Shown in pieces: positions 51,324-61,696 of a stretch of 62,992 nt of DNA. The number at the start of each line of letters is the position of its first letter. Positions within the stretch are counted from its first letter, which is position 1. This DNA comes from JBKCUA01 sp046318675 (GTDB lineage Bacteria > Pseudomonadota > Alphaproteobacteria > JAJTHO01). The notes under the pieces are model-generated. The model worked only from the letters and a program-made list of their open reading frames with translations. It made no database searches and was not told the origin of the DNA. Both the position numbers and the translations under genes were made by a program. Location: positions 1 through 62,992 of the forward strand of contig JBKCUA010000003.1 in the NCBI GenBank assembly GCA_046318675.1. Direction: 5' to 3'.

Positions 51324-53090
51324 ATGTCCAGTACCACTAGCACCGGTTTTGCCAATCTTGGGGCGGTTAAAATTGATCAAGCCACAGGAAGAGCCACTGT
51401 GGGCGGCACCATGTTTGGCATTGATGCCAATAAAATGGCCAACGATTTGGCAGACGTGAAGCTTATTCCTATACAAGCGATTAATACTAAAGTTTCAAAA
51501 AATGCAAACAAGATCGCCGCGTTTGATGAGCTGAAGATATTGCTTCAGGATTTAAAAGATGCAGCCTCGGCATTGCGTGGACCAACTGTTTTACAAGGCG
51601 GTGACGACGTCTTCCGTAAAAAAAGTGCCAATCTTGTTACTACTACAGGATCGACCCCAGCCTCTTCTTTATTATCGGTAACGCCTTTGGGTGACGCTCA
51701 AAATGGAAGTTTTAAAATTAAAGTCAATCGCGTAGCAAAAAATGATCTTATCAATTCCACAGGAACATTTAACAGTCTTACCACCACACCCCTTACCGCT
51801 AACGGTAATTTAGTTATCAATGGAAAAACGCTTAATCTTACCACTGTCACTACATTGTCACAATTACGTGATAGTATCAATACGACCCAAAACATCGGAG
51901 TTACGGCTAGTATTATAAAAATTAGTGAGACATCTTATAAACTCAGTCTTACTGCAGATAGCACAGGAAAAGCCATTGATCTTGCTGGTAGTGACGCAGG
52001 CGTTCTTAGCGATCTATCTATTGCTGCTTCTGGGGTGACGGACACCGATCTTAGTGCAGAAATTCAATATAATAATACCACCTTGGTGCGGGCAACAAAT
52101 ACTATTAATGATGTTGTTACTGGAGTCAGATTGAATTTGGTTGGTGCGGATACGTCAAGTGAAGTGACAGTAAGCCTTAGTACGGACACTGCTAGTATTA
52201 AAAATGTATTGCTAAAATTTAAGGATAGTTTTAACGCCATTAATACTTTTGTTAAAAAACAGCGTGCGACAAATACTGATGGAACCATTGCCGATACCGC
52301 CATTCTTTACGGGGAAACAAGTGTACGTGATCTTTCCACACGGCTCAAACAAATGGTTACCAGTGTAGTATCGGGTGTCACGGGCATTAAGAGTTTACGT
52401 GCTGCAGGGTTGGGGTTTAGTGCCGATGGCTCTTTAATTTTTGTTAGTACTACGGGGACAACCGCTGGACAGCCAACTACTGATGACAGTGATTTTACAA
52501 ATATTATTAAAAATAATAGTGCTGAATTAGCAAGTTTCTATAGTTTTAAATCAACCATCAGCAACCCAAACATCATTGTGCTTAATCGGCCTAATGATCT
52601 TGCTAGCCTAGCCGGAAAATCCATTACACTTAATGTTGCTGCGACTGACAGTAATGGTACTCCTACAGCAGCATCATTGTCAGTAAATGGGCAAGATGTT
52701 ACCGCTACTATTAATCAAGGTCGTATTGTGGCCAGTGATAGTTCTATCCTTAAGGGCTTTTCTTTTGGTTATGCTGGTGGTGTCATTAATATCGGGGATC
52801 CGGCATTTACGGCTACGATTAGCAATACGCAAGGTATCGCCGATCGCATTGCTGGGGTTACTGACAGTTATTTGGCCATCGCCACAGGTATTTTGGATAA
52901 AGCCATCGCTACTGTGCAAGATAATAATGCTAATCTTAATAAGAAAATTGATAAAATTAATACTACAACCGAAGCATACCGTGCTAGGCTTCTCAAGCAA
53001 TTCCAATCAGCTCAAGATGCATATACGAAATTTACTACTTTTAAAAGTAGTCTAGATGCCTTCAGTAGATCTCAAAATGGTAGTACCTAG
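51324..53090 (+). CDS. fliD: Flagellar filament capping protein FliD
   Basis: 588 residues. The N-terminal region (GTMFGIDANKMANDLADVKLIPIQAINTKVSKNANKIAAFDELKILLQDLKDAASAL) matches the FliD N domain, and the C-terminal coiled coil (YLAIATGILDKAIATVQDNNANLNKKIDKINTTTEAYRARLLKQFQ) the FliD C domain. Between them are Ser/Thr-rich beta domains. It caps the growing filament and folds flagellin. It is the first gene of fliD-fliS-orf, is AT-richer than the flagellin ends, and lies behind a sigma-54 promoter. Confidence 0.92.
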   Translation: MSSTTSTGFANLGAVKIDQATGRATVGGTMFGIDANKMANDLADVKLIPIQAINTKVSKNANKIAAFDELKILLQDLKDAASALRGPTVLQGGDDVFRKKSANLVTTTGSTPASSLLSVTPLGDAQNGSFKIKVNRVAKNDLINSTGTFNSLTTTPLTANGNLVINGKTLNLTTVTTLSQLRDSINTTQNIGVTASIIKISETSYKLSLTADSTGKAIDLAGSDAGVLSDLSIAASGVTDTDLSAEIQYNNTTLVRATNTINDVVTGVRLNLVGADTSSEVTVSLSTDTASIKNVLLKFKDSFNAINTFVKKQRATNTDGTIADTAILYGETSVRDLSTRLKQMVTSVVSGVTGIKSLRAAGLGFSADGSLIFVSTTGTTAGQPTTDDSDFTNIIKNNSAELASFYSFKSTISNPNIIVLNRPNDLASLAGKSITLNVAATDSNGTPTAASLSVNGQDVTATINQGRIVASDSSILKGFSFGYAGGVINIGDPAFTATISNTQGIADRIAGVTDSYLAIATGILDKAIATVQDNNANLNKKIDKINTTTEAYRARLLKQFQSAQDAYTKFTTFKSSLDAFSRSQNGST

Positions 53091-53092
53091 TC

Positions 53093-53536
53093 ATGAATCA
53101 TTACAGTAAAGCCAAGCAATATAAAGTCACCGACGTTTCAAACTTAACACCCTGTGAGCAGGTGGCCCGATTATTGGAGTTAGCCGCTAAACACATTTTG
53201 TCGGCTAAAGCTCATGCGCAAAAAAAAGAATACCTAGAGCGCTTAGACCAGACAGAGAAAGCACTTATCATTTTGCATGGATTGCAAAATTGCTTAGATG
53301 ATTCTCCCCCAGTGGAAAGTATCTCGAAAGTTTTGCACGATTATTATAATACCATGACAGTGTTAATAACAAAGATTAACATCAAAAATGATTCTGAACT
53401 TTGTGATTCAGTGGCAAAATCTCTATGTACCATGGCCGAAACATGGAGAGAAATCGAAGATAAGGTACGTCAAGAAAATCTCGCCGCCCATAAATCTGCC
53501 ACACCGGAAAATTTTTTTCCTAGTATCAGCGCATAA
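53093..53536 (+). CDS. fliS: Flagellar export chaperone FliS
   Basis: 147 residues, 2 bp after fliD. The four-helix pattern of FliS is recognisable (TPCEQVARLLELAAKHILSAKAHAQKKEYLERLDQTEKALIILHGLQNCLDD), although it is divergent and lacks the usual tyrosine-rich start. It would bind the flagellin C-terminus to prevent early polymerisation. Position after fliD is the strongest support. Confidence 0.8.
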   Translation: MNHYSKAKQYKVTDVSNLTPCEQVARLLELAAKHILSAKAHAQKKEYLERLDQTEKALIILHGLQNCLDDSPPVESISKVLHDYYNTMTVLITKINIKNDSELCDSVAKSLCTMAETWREIEDKVRQENLAAHKSATPENFFPSISA

Positions 53537-53576
53537 CGGCATATCATTTGCATCTAAGAATTAGCAGGAGTACGTC

Positions 53577-53921
53577 ATGATACAAAACCAGACCGTTAAA
53601 AAATTTGACCCCGCGTACCTTACTGAGCAAGAAATAGGACGGTTATTTGATAAGACTATGGCGGCTCTTAAAGATACTGTGTACTATTGTATTGTTGAAA
53701 ATATTCCAGCAAGAGACGCCGCATTAGACATTAGCCGTACATTGCTCGGTTATCTAGCACAATCTGTTGAGACGGAGACTGACGGCACTGAAGCTAAAAA
53801 TATGCATAATCTTTTGCAATTTTTGACATATAGTCTTGATGGTATCAAAAAACGCAATAATCCCGCCGCTGCTCAAGAAGCATTAGCACTTCTTGGTCCC
53901 ATTCGTGATGCTTACTTATAA
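53577..53921 (+). CDS. Small helical protein in the fliDS operon
   Basis: 114 residues, not recognised. It has a good ribosome binding site (AGGAG before ATG 53577). It is predicted all-helical with a pattern similar in size and layout to FliS or FliT (LTEQEIGRLFDKTMAALKDTVYYCIVENIPARDAALDISRTLLGYLAQ). In many bacteria fliT occupies this third position after fliD-fliS, so a FliT-like or second FliS-like chaperone is the leading guess, without direct sequence support. Confidence 0.6.
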   Translation: MIQNQTVKKFDPAYLTEQEIGRLFDKTMAALKDTVYYCIVENIPARDAALDISRTLLGYLAQSVETETDGTEAKNMHNLLQFLTYSLDGIKKRNNPAAAQEALALLGPIRDAYL

Positions 53922-54071
53922 TAATCCGCAAGCATATCTATTAGCTCATTTATTGTTCTTTCAAAAGCTTGGGAAAATTAACTTCGTGCGTAATGTGATT
54001 GTCCGGAATAAAGTGCAGTCATGGAAGAACACAAAGTGTGGTGGTGATCCGGAAAACACTAGGGGTTAAAT

Positions 54072-54881
54072 CTAATAAATACTAAAGGGAAAATACTTAT
54101 CATTAATAGATTGATAAGTCCCATCGATACGAATTTTTTCTAACGCTGCGTTAATAGCCGCCAATAATAACGTGTCATCTTTACGTAATGCCATGCCAAT
54201 CCCTTGGTCAACAAATATTGTTTCGCCGCGAAAGCCAAATTTCTGCCCTTCCGGTGATTGCAACCACTGCCACGTCATCAAAGCGTCAGCAATATAAGCA
54301 TCAAGTCGTCCAGCAGCTAAATCAGTCAGACCATTTTCATGGGTATCATAAAGTTTAACATCAATTATTCCACGATAACGCTCTTCTAAATAGGTAGCAC
54401 TGGTCGTAGCTCTTTGGGCACCAATACGTTTATTCTTCAAGCCTTCATCGCTAACAACAAACTCTGCATCTTGCCGAACAAGAAAACGAATTGGGGTACG
54501 ATAATAACGGTTTGAGAAAGCAACGGCTTGCTTGCGTTCTTCGGTAATAGAAAGGCTGGAGGCAATAACATCGTATTTCGATGTTAAAAGTCCGGGAATA
54601 AGACCGTCCCATGCTTGGGTACTAAATTCACATCGCAATTGAGCGGCAGCACAGACAGCCACCATAATATCATAATCAAAACCAGATAGCTTACCTTCAG
54701 AATTGATAAAATTAAAAGGAGCATAGGCACCTTCCATAACAACCCGCACCACCTGCATCGCATCCACCTCACTTCTAACCAGTATAGAGGAGGTATTTTC
54801 ATGTTTTTTGACTTGCGTGACCACAGCGACCACGGTAATAATCACAATTAAAGCAACAAGTAATAAATTTGATAAACGCAT
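54072..54881 (-). CDS. Amino-acid ABC transporter substrate-binding protein
   Basis: 269 residues from ATG 54881. The frame runs further upstream into repeat DNA, giving a false N-terminus. A membrane anchor or uncleaved signal (LLLVALIVIITVVAVVT) is followed by an SBP_bac_3 domain with GAYAPFNFINSEGKLSGFDYDIMVAVC, WDGLIPGLLTSKYDVIASSLSITEERKQAVAFSNRYY and GRLDAYIADALM. The ligand is probably a basic or polar amino acid. No permease or ATPase genes are adjacent, so it is an orphan, possibly a sensor or chemotaxis partner. Confidence 0.85.
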   Translation of the reverse strand: MRLSNLLLVALIVIITVVAVVTQVKKHENTSSILVRSEVDAMQVVRVVMEGAYAPFNFINSEGKLSGFDYDIMVAVCAAAQLRCEFSTQAWDGLIPGLLTSKYDVIASSLSITEERKQAVAFSNRYYRTPIRFLVRQDAEFVVSDEGLKNKRIGAQRATTSATYLEERYRGIIDVKLYDTHENGLTDLAAGRLDAYIADALMTWQWLQSPEGQKFGFRGETIFVDQGIGMALRKDDTLLLAAINAALEKIRIDGTYQSINDKYFPFSIY

Positions 54882-54960
54882 ATTAGCTTCTTTCTTGGTC
54901 AGAATTTTAGCTTTCCATAGCTCAACACTCAATGAAAAAACAAAACATGAAAAAACAAAA

Positions 54961-55562
54961 TTTTGGCTCTTAGGCAAAATGGGTGGGTGAAAAACGCCTG
55001 CCGCTGTCCAATTCTAGGTTATTGCCAGTGCCACAATGGCGTGGTCATTAGGAAAATACAGAGGGTTGCATCATTACTGAATGTTCTATTTTGAAATGCC
55101 CTAACCCGCCGCCGTTGGCGGCGACCTCTCCCGGGGGGAGAGGTGATTTCTTTTTTATTTTTGAAGATATAGACATGCATTGGAATAGAAAAAGATACAC
55201 CTCTCCCCCCGGGAGAGGTCGCCAAAGCGTTAGCTTTGGCGGGTGAGGGCGTGGCAACTGAAACCCACCCATTTTGGGAAAGAGCCAAAACTTTTTTATA
55301 TCCCAACGCTTTTTTTGGACATTGAACGTTTTTGGGCGGCGGTTTCCAAAACGGGTGGGTGGAACATACACCCCCTTCAGGCAATATTTTGCAGATATGC
55401 AAACTGTAAGGAGGAAACAGCGACAAATGGCGAGGCTCGGAGAGCTGTGGCCATCCAGAAAATACTTTTTCGCTGGATCGCCACGCGCCTCCGGCGCTCG
55501 CGAAGACGACCGAGGGTTTAGCAGTGGCAGGTTTTTTACCCACCCGTTTTGGGAAATAGCCA
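54961..55562. repeat. Nest of nested inverted repeats, including family 3 copy 2
   Basis: Non-coding. The motif CCCACCCATTTTGGGAAAGAGC occurs near 54963 (inverted), 55262 (direct), about 55348 (inverted, partial) and 55538 (direct, as the end of the family 3 copy at 55427-55562). Inside lie two facing copies of a palindromic unit (55101-55145 and 55198-55249) with ACCTCTCCC/GGGAGAGGT stems. The ORFs in this stretch translate only the repeats. Confidence 0.8.
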
Positions 55563-55661
55563 CTAAAAAACATGAGATCAAAAGACTACGTTTACGTTTT
55601 TTTAATAGTATTGAGATTATTTTTCAGGGGAGTATACAGCCTAAAAAAACGAGATCAATTA

Positions 55662-56243
55662 ATGAAAACAATTATTTTAATGCGTCATGCAAAATCTAGG
55701 GAAGCTACGCGCGGTCAGGATGATCGGGGGCGGCCGCTGCACCCTGAAGGCATAGCAACTGCGTTAGCGCAACAGGCTATTGTGCAAGAGTTGCGCCTGC
55801 AACCAGAGTTAGTATTATGTTCTGATGCAGAGCGGACACGAGAGACGTACGTTTTGTGCGCAGAAGAGTGGTTAGTGCACCAACATCAAGCAGTGTTTGA
55901 TGGCCAATTGTATATGGCTACCGCCACAAAATTATTTCAGATCGTGCAAGGGCAAGATGATCATTATAGTAACCTTCTTATTATTGGGCATAACCCCGGA
56001 CTACATCAATTAGCCTTGGCTTTAGTGGGTGAAGCCAATCAGGAGTCCTTGATTGGTCTGTCCCAGCGATTCCCCCCGGCCGGGATAGTTGTGCTCTCTT
56101 TTAATGTGAACGGTTGGGCAAAGGTTGGGTTATCCTCTGGGATATTAGAGCATTGTCTGCTACCTTACGATAGCGGTGAATCGTTGCACCCTCAGCAACA
56201 ATATGGTGGAGCTTATTATTCGTCCGTGACGGGTTCCCTTTAA
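55662..56243 (+). CDS. sixA: SixA-like histidine phosphatase
   Basis: 193 residues from ATG 55662; the open frame upstream is repeat-derived. The RHG-type motif is ILMRHAKS at the N-terminus, the second histidine is in IIGHNPGLHQL, and CSDAERTRETY is the conserved central block. This is the branch-2 histidine phosphatase family containing SixA, which dephosphorylates phosphohistidine in HPt or PTS proteins. The gene overlaps rnhB by 4 bp tail to tail. Confidence 0.88.
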   Translation: MKTIILMRHAKSREATRGQDDRGRPLHPEGIATALAQQAIVQELRLQPELVLCSDAERTRETYVLCAEEWLVHQHQAVFDGQLYMATATKLFQIVQGQDDHYSNLLIIGHNPGLHQLALALVGEANQESLIGLSQRFPPAGIVVLSFNVNGWAKVGLSSGILEHCLLPYDSGESLHPQQQYGGAYYSSVTGSL

Positions 56244-56857
56244 AGAAGCGCTGCTACAGGAGAGAAACTGCGCCGATGGTGCGGTGTTATACCTTGTGCG
56301 CGTAATCCTTTTAAATGGGCAGCTGTACCATAACCAGCGTTGCATTCCCATCCATACCCAGGCCATTGCATTGCTAATTCTTTCATATATTTATCGCGTG
56401 TTGTTTTCGCTAAAATTGAGGCGGCTGCTATGCAAAGGCTTTTACCATCGCCGCCGATAATGGCCTGAGCCGGGCAGGGGAGTCCCGGCGGAATTTTGTT
56501 ACCGTCAATGAGGGCTAAAACGGGTGACTGCGGCAAACTGGACACAGCCCGTTGCATCGCCAGCATGGATGCATGGAGAATGTTGAGCTCATCGATTTCC
56601 GCCACGCTGGCGGTGCCAATGGCCCAAACGGTAAAAGGGAGTAGAGCTTCTACTATTCTTTGGCGTGCTTTAGCAGTGAGGGTTTTGCTGTCACGAATTT
56701 CCAGCTCTAGCTCCAAAGGTAAGGCGCGCGAGAAAATAACTGCCGCGGCCACAACATTCCCCGCAAGACAGCCTCGGCCTACCTCATCAACGCCGCAGCA
56801 AGGGGTGGGAAATTGGGTGTCAAAAGTTGCCAATAATGACAATGTTTTATGGTTCAC
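56240..56857 (-). CDS. rnhB: Ribonuclease HII
   Basis: 205 residues, starting at GTG 56857. The active-site residues are visible: the D-E pair in CGVDEVGRGCLAG, the Asp in RDSKTLTAKAR, IDGNKIP and the GGDGKSLCIAAASILAKTTRD block. It cleaves the RNA strand at ribonucleotides in DNA. It is divergent from lpd, with 126 bp between them. Confidence 0.96.
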   Translation of the reverse strand: MNHKTLSLLATFDTQFPTPCCGVDEVGRGCLAGNVVAAAVIFSRALPLELELEIRDSKTLTAKARQRIVEALLPFTVWAIGTASVAEIDELNILHASMLAMQRAVSSLPQSPVLALIDGNKIPPGLPCPAQAIIGGDGKSLCIAAASILAKTTRDKYMKELAMQWPGYGWECNAGYGTAAHLKGLRAQGITPHHRRSFSPVAALL

Positions 56858-56983
56858 TTGGAACGTTTTCCTGCAATATTATGAGTAAGATATGTTAATT
56901 ATTTTGAAGGCTATAACGCATTTCCTGACCTAAGCAGAATAGTTTTCTTGCTGCTGCAATAAGCATCGTTTATACCCACCAAC

Positions 56984-58381
<1,398 letters not shown>

Positions 58382-58419
58382 ATTATTGATTATTTTGTTT
58401 TTTTATAGTAAGCTTACCT

Positions 58420-59046
58420 ATGATGTTGCCTTCTTCCTCACGCCAAGCCAGTGTCCAGCGCAAAACGTATGAAACGGAAATTTCCGTGGTCGTGAACCTG
58501 GATGGTAGTGGTATTCGGCGAATTGGCACAACCATAGGCTTTCTTGATCATATGCTGGATCAACTTAGCAAGCATAGTCTTATAGATATTGATCTCACTG
58601 CTAAGGGTGATACCCATATTGATTTTCACCACCTAACTGAAGATACTGGATGGGCATTGGGTGAAGCTATTAGCAAAGCTTTGGGTAATCGCGGCGGGAT
58701 TGTCCGGTTTGGCCACGCTTACATTCCCATGGATGAGACGTTGACACGAGTAGCACTGGATGCATCCAATCGTCCGTATCTCATTTGGAAAGTGACTTTG
58801 CCGGGGCAACGCCTGGGGGAGATGGACACCGAATTGTTCAAGGAGTTTTTTCAGGCGTTGAGCCAATCCGCCGGGCTGACCCTGCATGTGGAAAATCTCT
58901 ACGGTAGCAATACTCACCATATTGTTGAATCGTGCTTTAAGGGCTTGGCTCGCGCGTTGCGGATGGCGGTAGCCGTTGATGCGAAAGAAATTGGCATTCC
59001 ATCTACCAAGGGCGTGTTGGGTGGCTCAATATCTGGTGCGCTTTAA
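58420..59046 (+). CDS. hisB: Imidazoleglycerol-phosphate dehydratase
   Basis: 208 residues. The metal-binding motifs are present in both halves: FLDHMLDQLSKHS, DIDLTAKGDTHIDFHHLTEDTG and NTHHIVESCFKGLARALR. It performs the sixth step of histidine synthesis and is the dehydratase only, without a phosphatase domain. Other his genes are absent; nadC follows after 3 bp. Confidence 0.96.
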   Translation: MMLPSSSRQASVQRKTYETEISVVVNLDGSGIRRIGTTIGFLDHMLDQLSKHSLIDIDLTAKGDTHIDFHHLTEDTGWALGEAISKALGNRGGIVRFGHAYIPMDETLTRVALDASNRPYLIWKVTLPGQRLGEMDTELFKEFFQALSQSAGLTLHVENLYGSNTHHIVESCFKGLARALRMAVAVDAKEIGIPSTKGVLGGSISGAL

Positions 59047-59049
59047 TCT

Positions 59050-59892
59050 ATGCTTCCGCCCTTTCCTATCCAAGCGGCAAAATCGTTGATTACCTTAGCC
59101 GTGACTGAGGATATTGGTACTGGCGACATTACCTCTACCGCTTTAGTGAAGAAGGGTAGCTACGGAAAAGCATTTTTTTGTAGTCGTCAGGCTATCCGAT
59201 TAGCCGGAATGCCTATTCTTTCCCTATTATGGGAACAGTATGAGGCTTCCGTGACTGTGCATCCGTATGTTGCCGATGGTATAGATGTTTTAGCAGGCAC
59301 AATTCTGTGTCAGGTTGAAGGTGATGCCTGTACTCTGCTAGCCTTAGAGCGCAGTGCATTGAATTTTATACAATATCTTAGCGGTATTGCTACCAGAACC
59401 GCTGTTTTTGTGAGTGCAATAGCGGGTACAGGCACGCAGATTCTTGACACTCGTAAAACTATTCCTGGCTTCCGCGCTATGGCTAAATACGCAGTAGTCT
59501 GTGGTGGTGGAAAAAACCATCGGTTTGGCTTGTATGATGGCGTTCTTATAAAGGATAACCATTTAGCTATTGTTGGCGGTGTTAAGCCTGCCTTGCAGCA
59601 GATAAGGGCAGCAGGGCACAAAGATTTTATTTTGGAGTGCGATACGCTGGAACAGGTGGAACAAGCCCTTGAGGACGGCGCACCGTGGCTATTGCTGGAT
59701 AATATGTCGTTGGATGAATTAGCAGCCGTGGTACGGTTGGCAAAAGGCAAAGCGGTGCTGGAAGCGTCCGGGGGCATTACCCTTGAAAATGCACGTATTA
59801 TCGCTGATATAGGCGTAGATTACCTTTCCATAGGGGGACTTACCCATTCTGCCCCAGCTGTAGATATAGGTCTTGACTGGGATATGCAATGA
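59050..59892 (+). CDS. nadC: Nicotinate-nucleotide pyrophosphorylase (carboxylating)
   Basis: 280 residues. The quinolinate phosphoribosyltransferase blocks LAVTEDIGTGDITS, ALNFIQYLSGIATRT, ILDTRKTIPGFRAMAKYAV, GGGKNHRFGLYDGVLIKDNHLA and LEASGGITLENARIIADIGVDYLSIGGLTHSAPAVDIGL are all intact. It makes nicotinate mononucleotide from quinolinate. A hairpin (AGGGACGG/CCGTCCCT, 59893-59914) without a T run follows the stop. Confidence 0.96.
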   Translation: MLPPFPIQAAKSLITLAVTEDIGTGDITSTALVKKGSYGKAFFCSRQAIRLAGMPILSLLWEQYEASVTVHPYVADGIDVLAGTILCQVEGDACTLLALERSALNFIQYLSGIATRTAVFVSAIAGTGTQILDTRKTIPGFRAMAKYAVVCGGGKNHRFGLYDGVLIKDNHLAIVGGVKPALQQIRAAGHKDFILECDTLEQVEQALEDGAPWLLLDNMSLDELAAVVRLAKGKAVLEASGGITLENARIIADIGVDYLSIGGLTHSAPAVDIGLDWDMQ

Positions 59893-59927
59893 AGGGACGG
59901 CGGTAACCGTCCCTCGTGACGTAAAAT

Positions 59928-60380
59928 TTAAACTTGAAAATTAATAAGATTACCCCAAAAGCGTTCCAGCTTGCGCAATACATCGCTGGTGGCTTTTAAA
60001 TCAACAGCAGTGATAGAGCTTTCTTTTAAAGCTGCCGTATGCTGGTCTAGGAATTTATTCATCTCATTATATAAAGGTAAGCCTTTTTTGGTCAATTTGA
60101 CACGAATCGAGCGTTTATCATGAGCAGAACGCTGTTGTTCAAGATAGCCATTCTCAACCATTTTTCGTACGTTGTACGACACGTTGGATCCAAGATAGTA
60201 TCCTCGGTTTGTTAGCTCCCCGATAGTCAACTCATCATCAGCAATATTGAATAAAATTAGAGCCTGAACGTTGTTTATGTCTTGAATACCCAAACGATCA
60301 AGTTCTGCCTTTATCACTTCAAGAAATTGCCGGTGAACCCGCTCAAGCAACCGAAATGTTTCCGTATAAACTTGTTTCAT
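59928..60380 (-). CDS. MarR-family regulator resembling LdtR
   Basis: 150 residues from ATG 60380, with AGGA nine bases ahead. A winged helix (about 30-110) contains INNVQALILFNIADDELTIGELTNRGYYLGSNVSYNVRKMVENGYLEQQRSAHDKRSIRVKLT, with long dimerisation helices at both ends. The YLGSNVSYNVRKMVENGY segment is characteristic of the alphaproteobacterial LdtR group, which controls L,D-transpeptidase and stress genes. The spacer to hemJ contains a long inverted repeat (60481-60511). Confidence 0.85.
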   Translation of the reverse strand: MKQVYTETFRLLERVHRQFLEVIKAELDRLGIQDINNVQALILFNIADDELTIGELTNRGYYLGSNVSYNVRKMVENGYLEQQRSAHDKRSIRVKLTKKGLPLYNEMNKFLDQHTAALKESSITAVDLKATSDVLRKLERFWGNLINFQV

Positions 60381-60529
60381 GATAATCTTCCTGTATGTTT
60401 TGGAGGTATTTAATACGCTCTTTATTTTCAAAAAACAACAAAAAAATGACACAAAAAAATGGCTTTTTTCCCAAAAGGGGGGTATTTTTGGGTCGACACC
60501 CTAAAAATACCGCAAAAGAATAACAACAA

Positions 60530-60958
60530 TCAAAATGGTTTTACAACAGCTAGCACAACAATTCCAACAAGCAATACGGTTGGTACTTCATTGAGGATGC
60601 GGTAAAAACGACCGCTATGCTGGTTCTCCCCAGTCGCAAATTTCTTTCGACACACGCACAAATACCCATGATAGGTGGCCAAAATAAGAACTAACCCCAA
60701 TTTGCTATGTAGCCACCCGTCCATAAGAGCACTAGGATTTGCATGAATAAGTAATAATCCAAAGGTAAATGTTAACAACATCGCCGGGGTCATGATAATG
60801 CGTTGGAGACGCCGTTCCATGATCCGGAAAAGAGTATCAGCTTCGGATCCCTTGTTGACTGCTGCGTGATAAACAAAAAGACGTGGAAGATAAAACAACG
60901 CAGCCATCCAAGCAGTGAACGAGATAATATGTAGGGCTTTCAACCATAAATCATTCAC
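60530..60958 (-). CDS. hemJ: Protoporphyrinogen oxidase HemJ
   Basis: 142 residues. Four membrane helices are present, with the conserved His in WLKALHIISFTAWMAALFYLPRLFVYH and the Lys/His set in HSKLGLVLILATYHGYL. HemJ (UPF0093) oxidises protoporphyrinogen IX in bacteria lacking HemG and HemY-type oxidases. It is the only protoporphyrinogen oxidase gene here. It follows the DUF484 gene by 3 bp, and a GGTATTTTT/AAAAATACC hairpin lies just after its stop. Confidence 0.92.
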   Translation of the reverse strand: MNDLWLKALHIISFTAWMAALFYLPRLFVYHAAVNKGSEADTLFRIMERRLQRIIMTPAMLLTFTFGLLLIHANPSALMDGWLHSKLGLVLILATYHGYLCVCRKKFATGENQHSGRFYRILNEVPTVLLVGIVVLAVVKPF

Positions 60959-60961
60959 TGG

Positions 60962-61681
60962 TTAACTCTCCAAAAATTTCCACAGTCGTAACGATGCTTC
61001 AAATGCTCGTGCAAGAAACATTAATAATTCAACACTTTGTCCGGGAGCAAAGCTTCCAGGCTGTACTGCCCCAAATGCCAGCATACCCACTGGTGTTGCG
61101 TAATCCAATCGTACCTTAATTAGCGCATCAGAACGAACATCTAATGCGGCGGACTTAAAGATAGTTTTTTCACCTTGTACTAAAGGACGCAATAAAAAAT
61201 TATGCTTATGACCGATAAGACGATTAATGGAACCTGGTTCCATGCTCACAATCATATCATCTTCAAACCACGCATGACCGGAAGGCACTTTTTCCAAACA
61301 AAAATTAATCGCAGCTAACTCCAAAACTTGCGGCCAATCGTGCAAAGCAATATCAAGCAAGTCAGCACTTCCCTCTGCATCAAGAGCCAACAATACGCAT
61401 TCGTGAATTTTTTGTTGTGTCACCAGATTATCTCTAGCGGTGTTGAAAAAATCATTCTGCTGGCTACGGAGATTAGCTAATTTATGTTGCAAACTTTTGA
61501 TTTGATACTGTTGAAAATCTACAGCTCCAGTAATGTCGGAACGATCAGGGGGAAGCAAATCAACTAATACATCCGGATGACGTTGCAAAAAATCCGGGTT
61601 AGACAACAAAAACTGCGTTACATGTTGCTCAGTTATGAACAAATTATTTTGGTTAACAGATGGGGGCGAAGAGGTACTCAT
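60962..61681 (-). CDS. DUF484 family protein
   Basis: 239 residues from ATG 61681; a GTG three codons earlier is possible. The N-terminal helix (VTQFLLSNPDFLQRHPDVLVDLLPPDR) and coiled coil (about 60-90, QYQIKSLQHKLANLRSQQNDFFNTARDNL) are followed by a GAF-like domain (about 95-235). This is the DUF484 layout. In alphaproteobacteria it is often next to transaldolase and xerC; here transaldolase is adjacent but xerC is 11 kb away. Function unknown. Confidence 0.88.
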   Translation of the reverse strand: MSTSSPPSVNQNNLFITEQHVTQFLLSNPDFLQRHPDVLVDLLPPDRSDITGAVDFQQYQIKSLQHKLANLRSQQNDFFNTARDNLVTQQKIHECVLLALDAEGSADLLDIALHDWPQVLELAAINFCLEKVPSGHAWFEDDMIVSMEPGSINRLIGHKHNFLLRPLVQGEKTIFKSAALDVRSDALIKVRLDYATPVGMLAFGAVQPGSFAPGQSVELLMFLARAFEASLRLWKFLES

Positions 61682-61696
61682 GCAATCCACACTTTT

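Noticed and set aside
55019..55581. ORFs of about 177-184 residues on the minus strand
   Set aside because: They are translations of the repeat nest in two overlapping frames, with no domain features.
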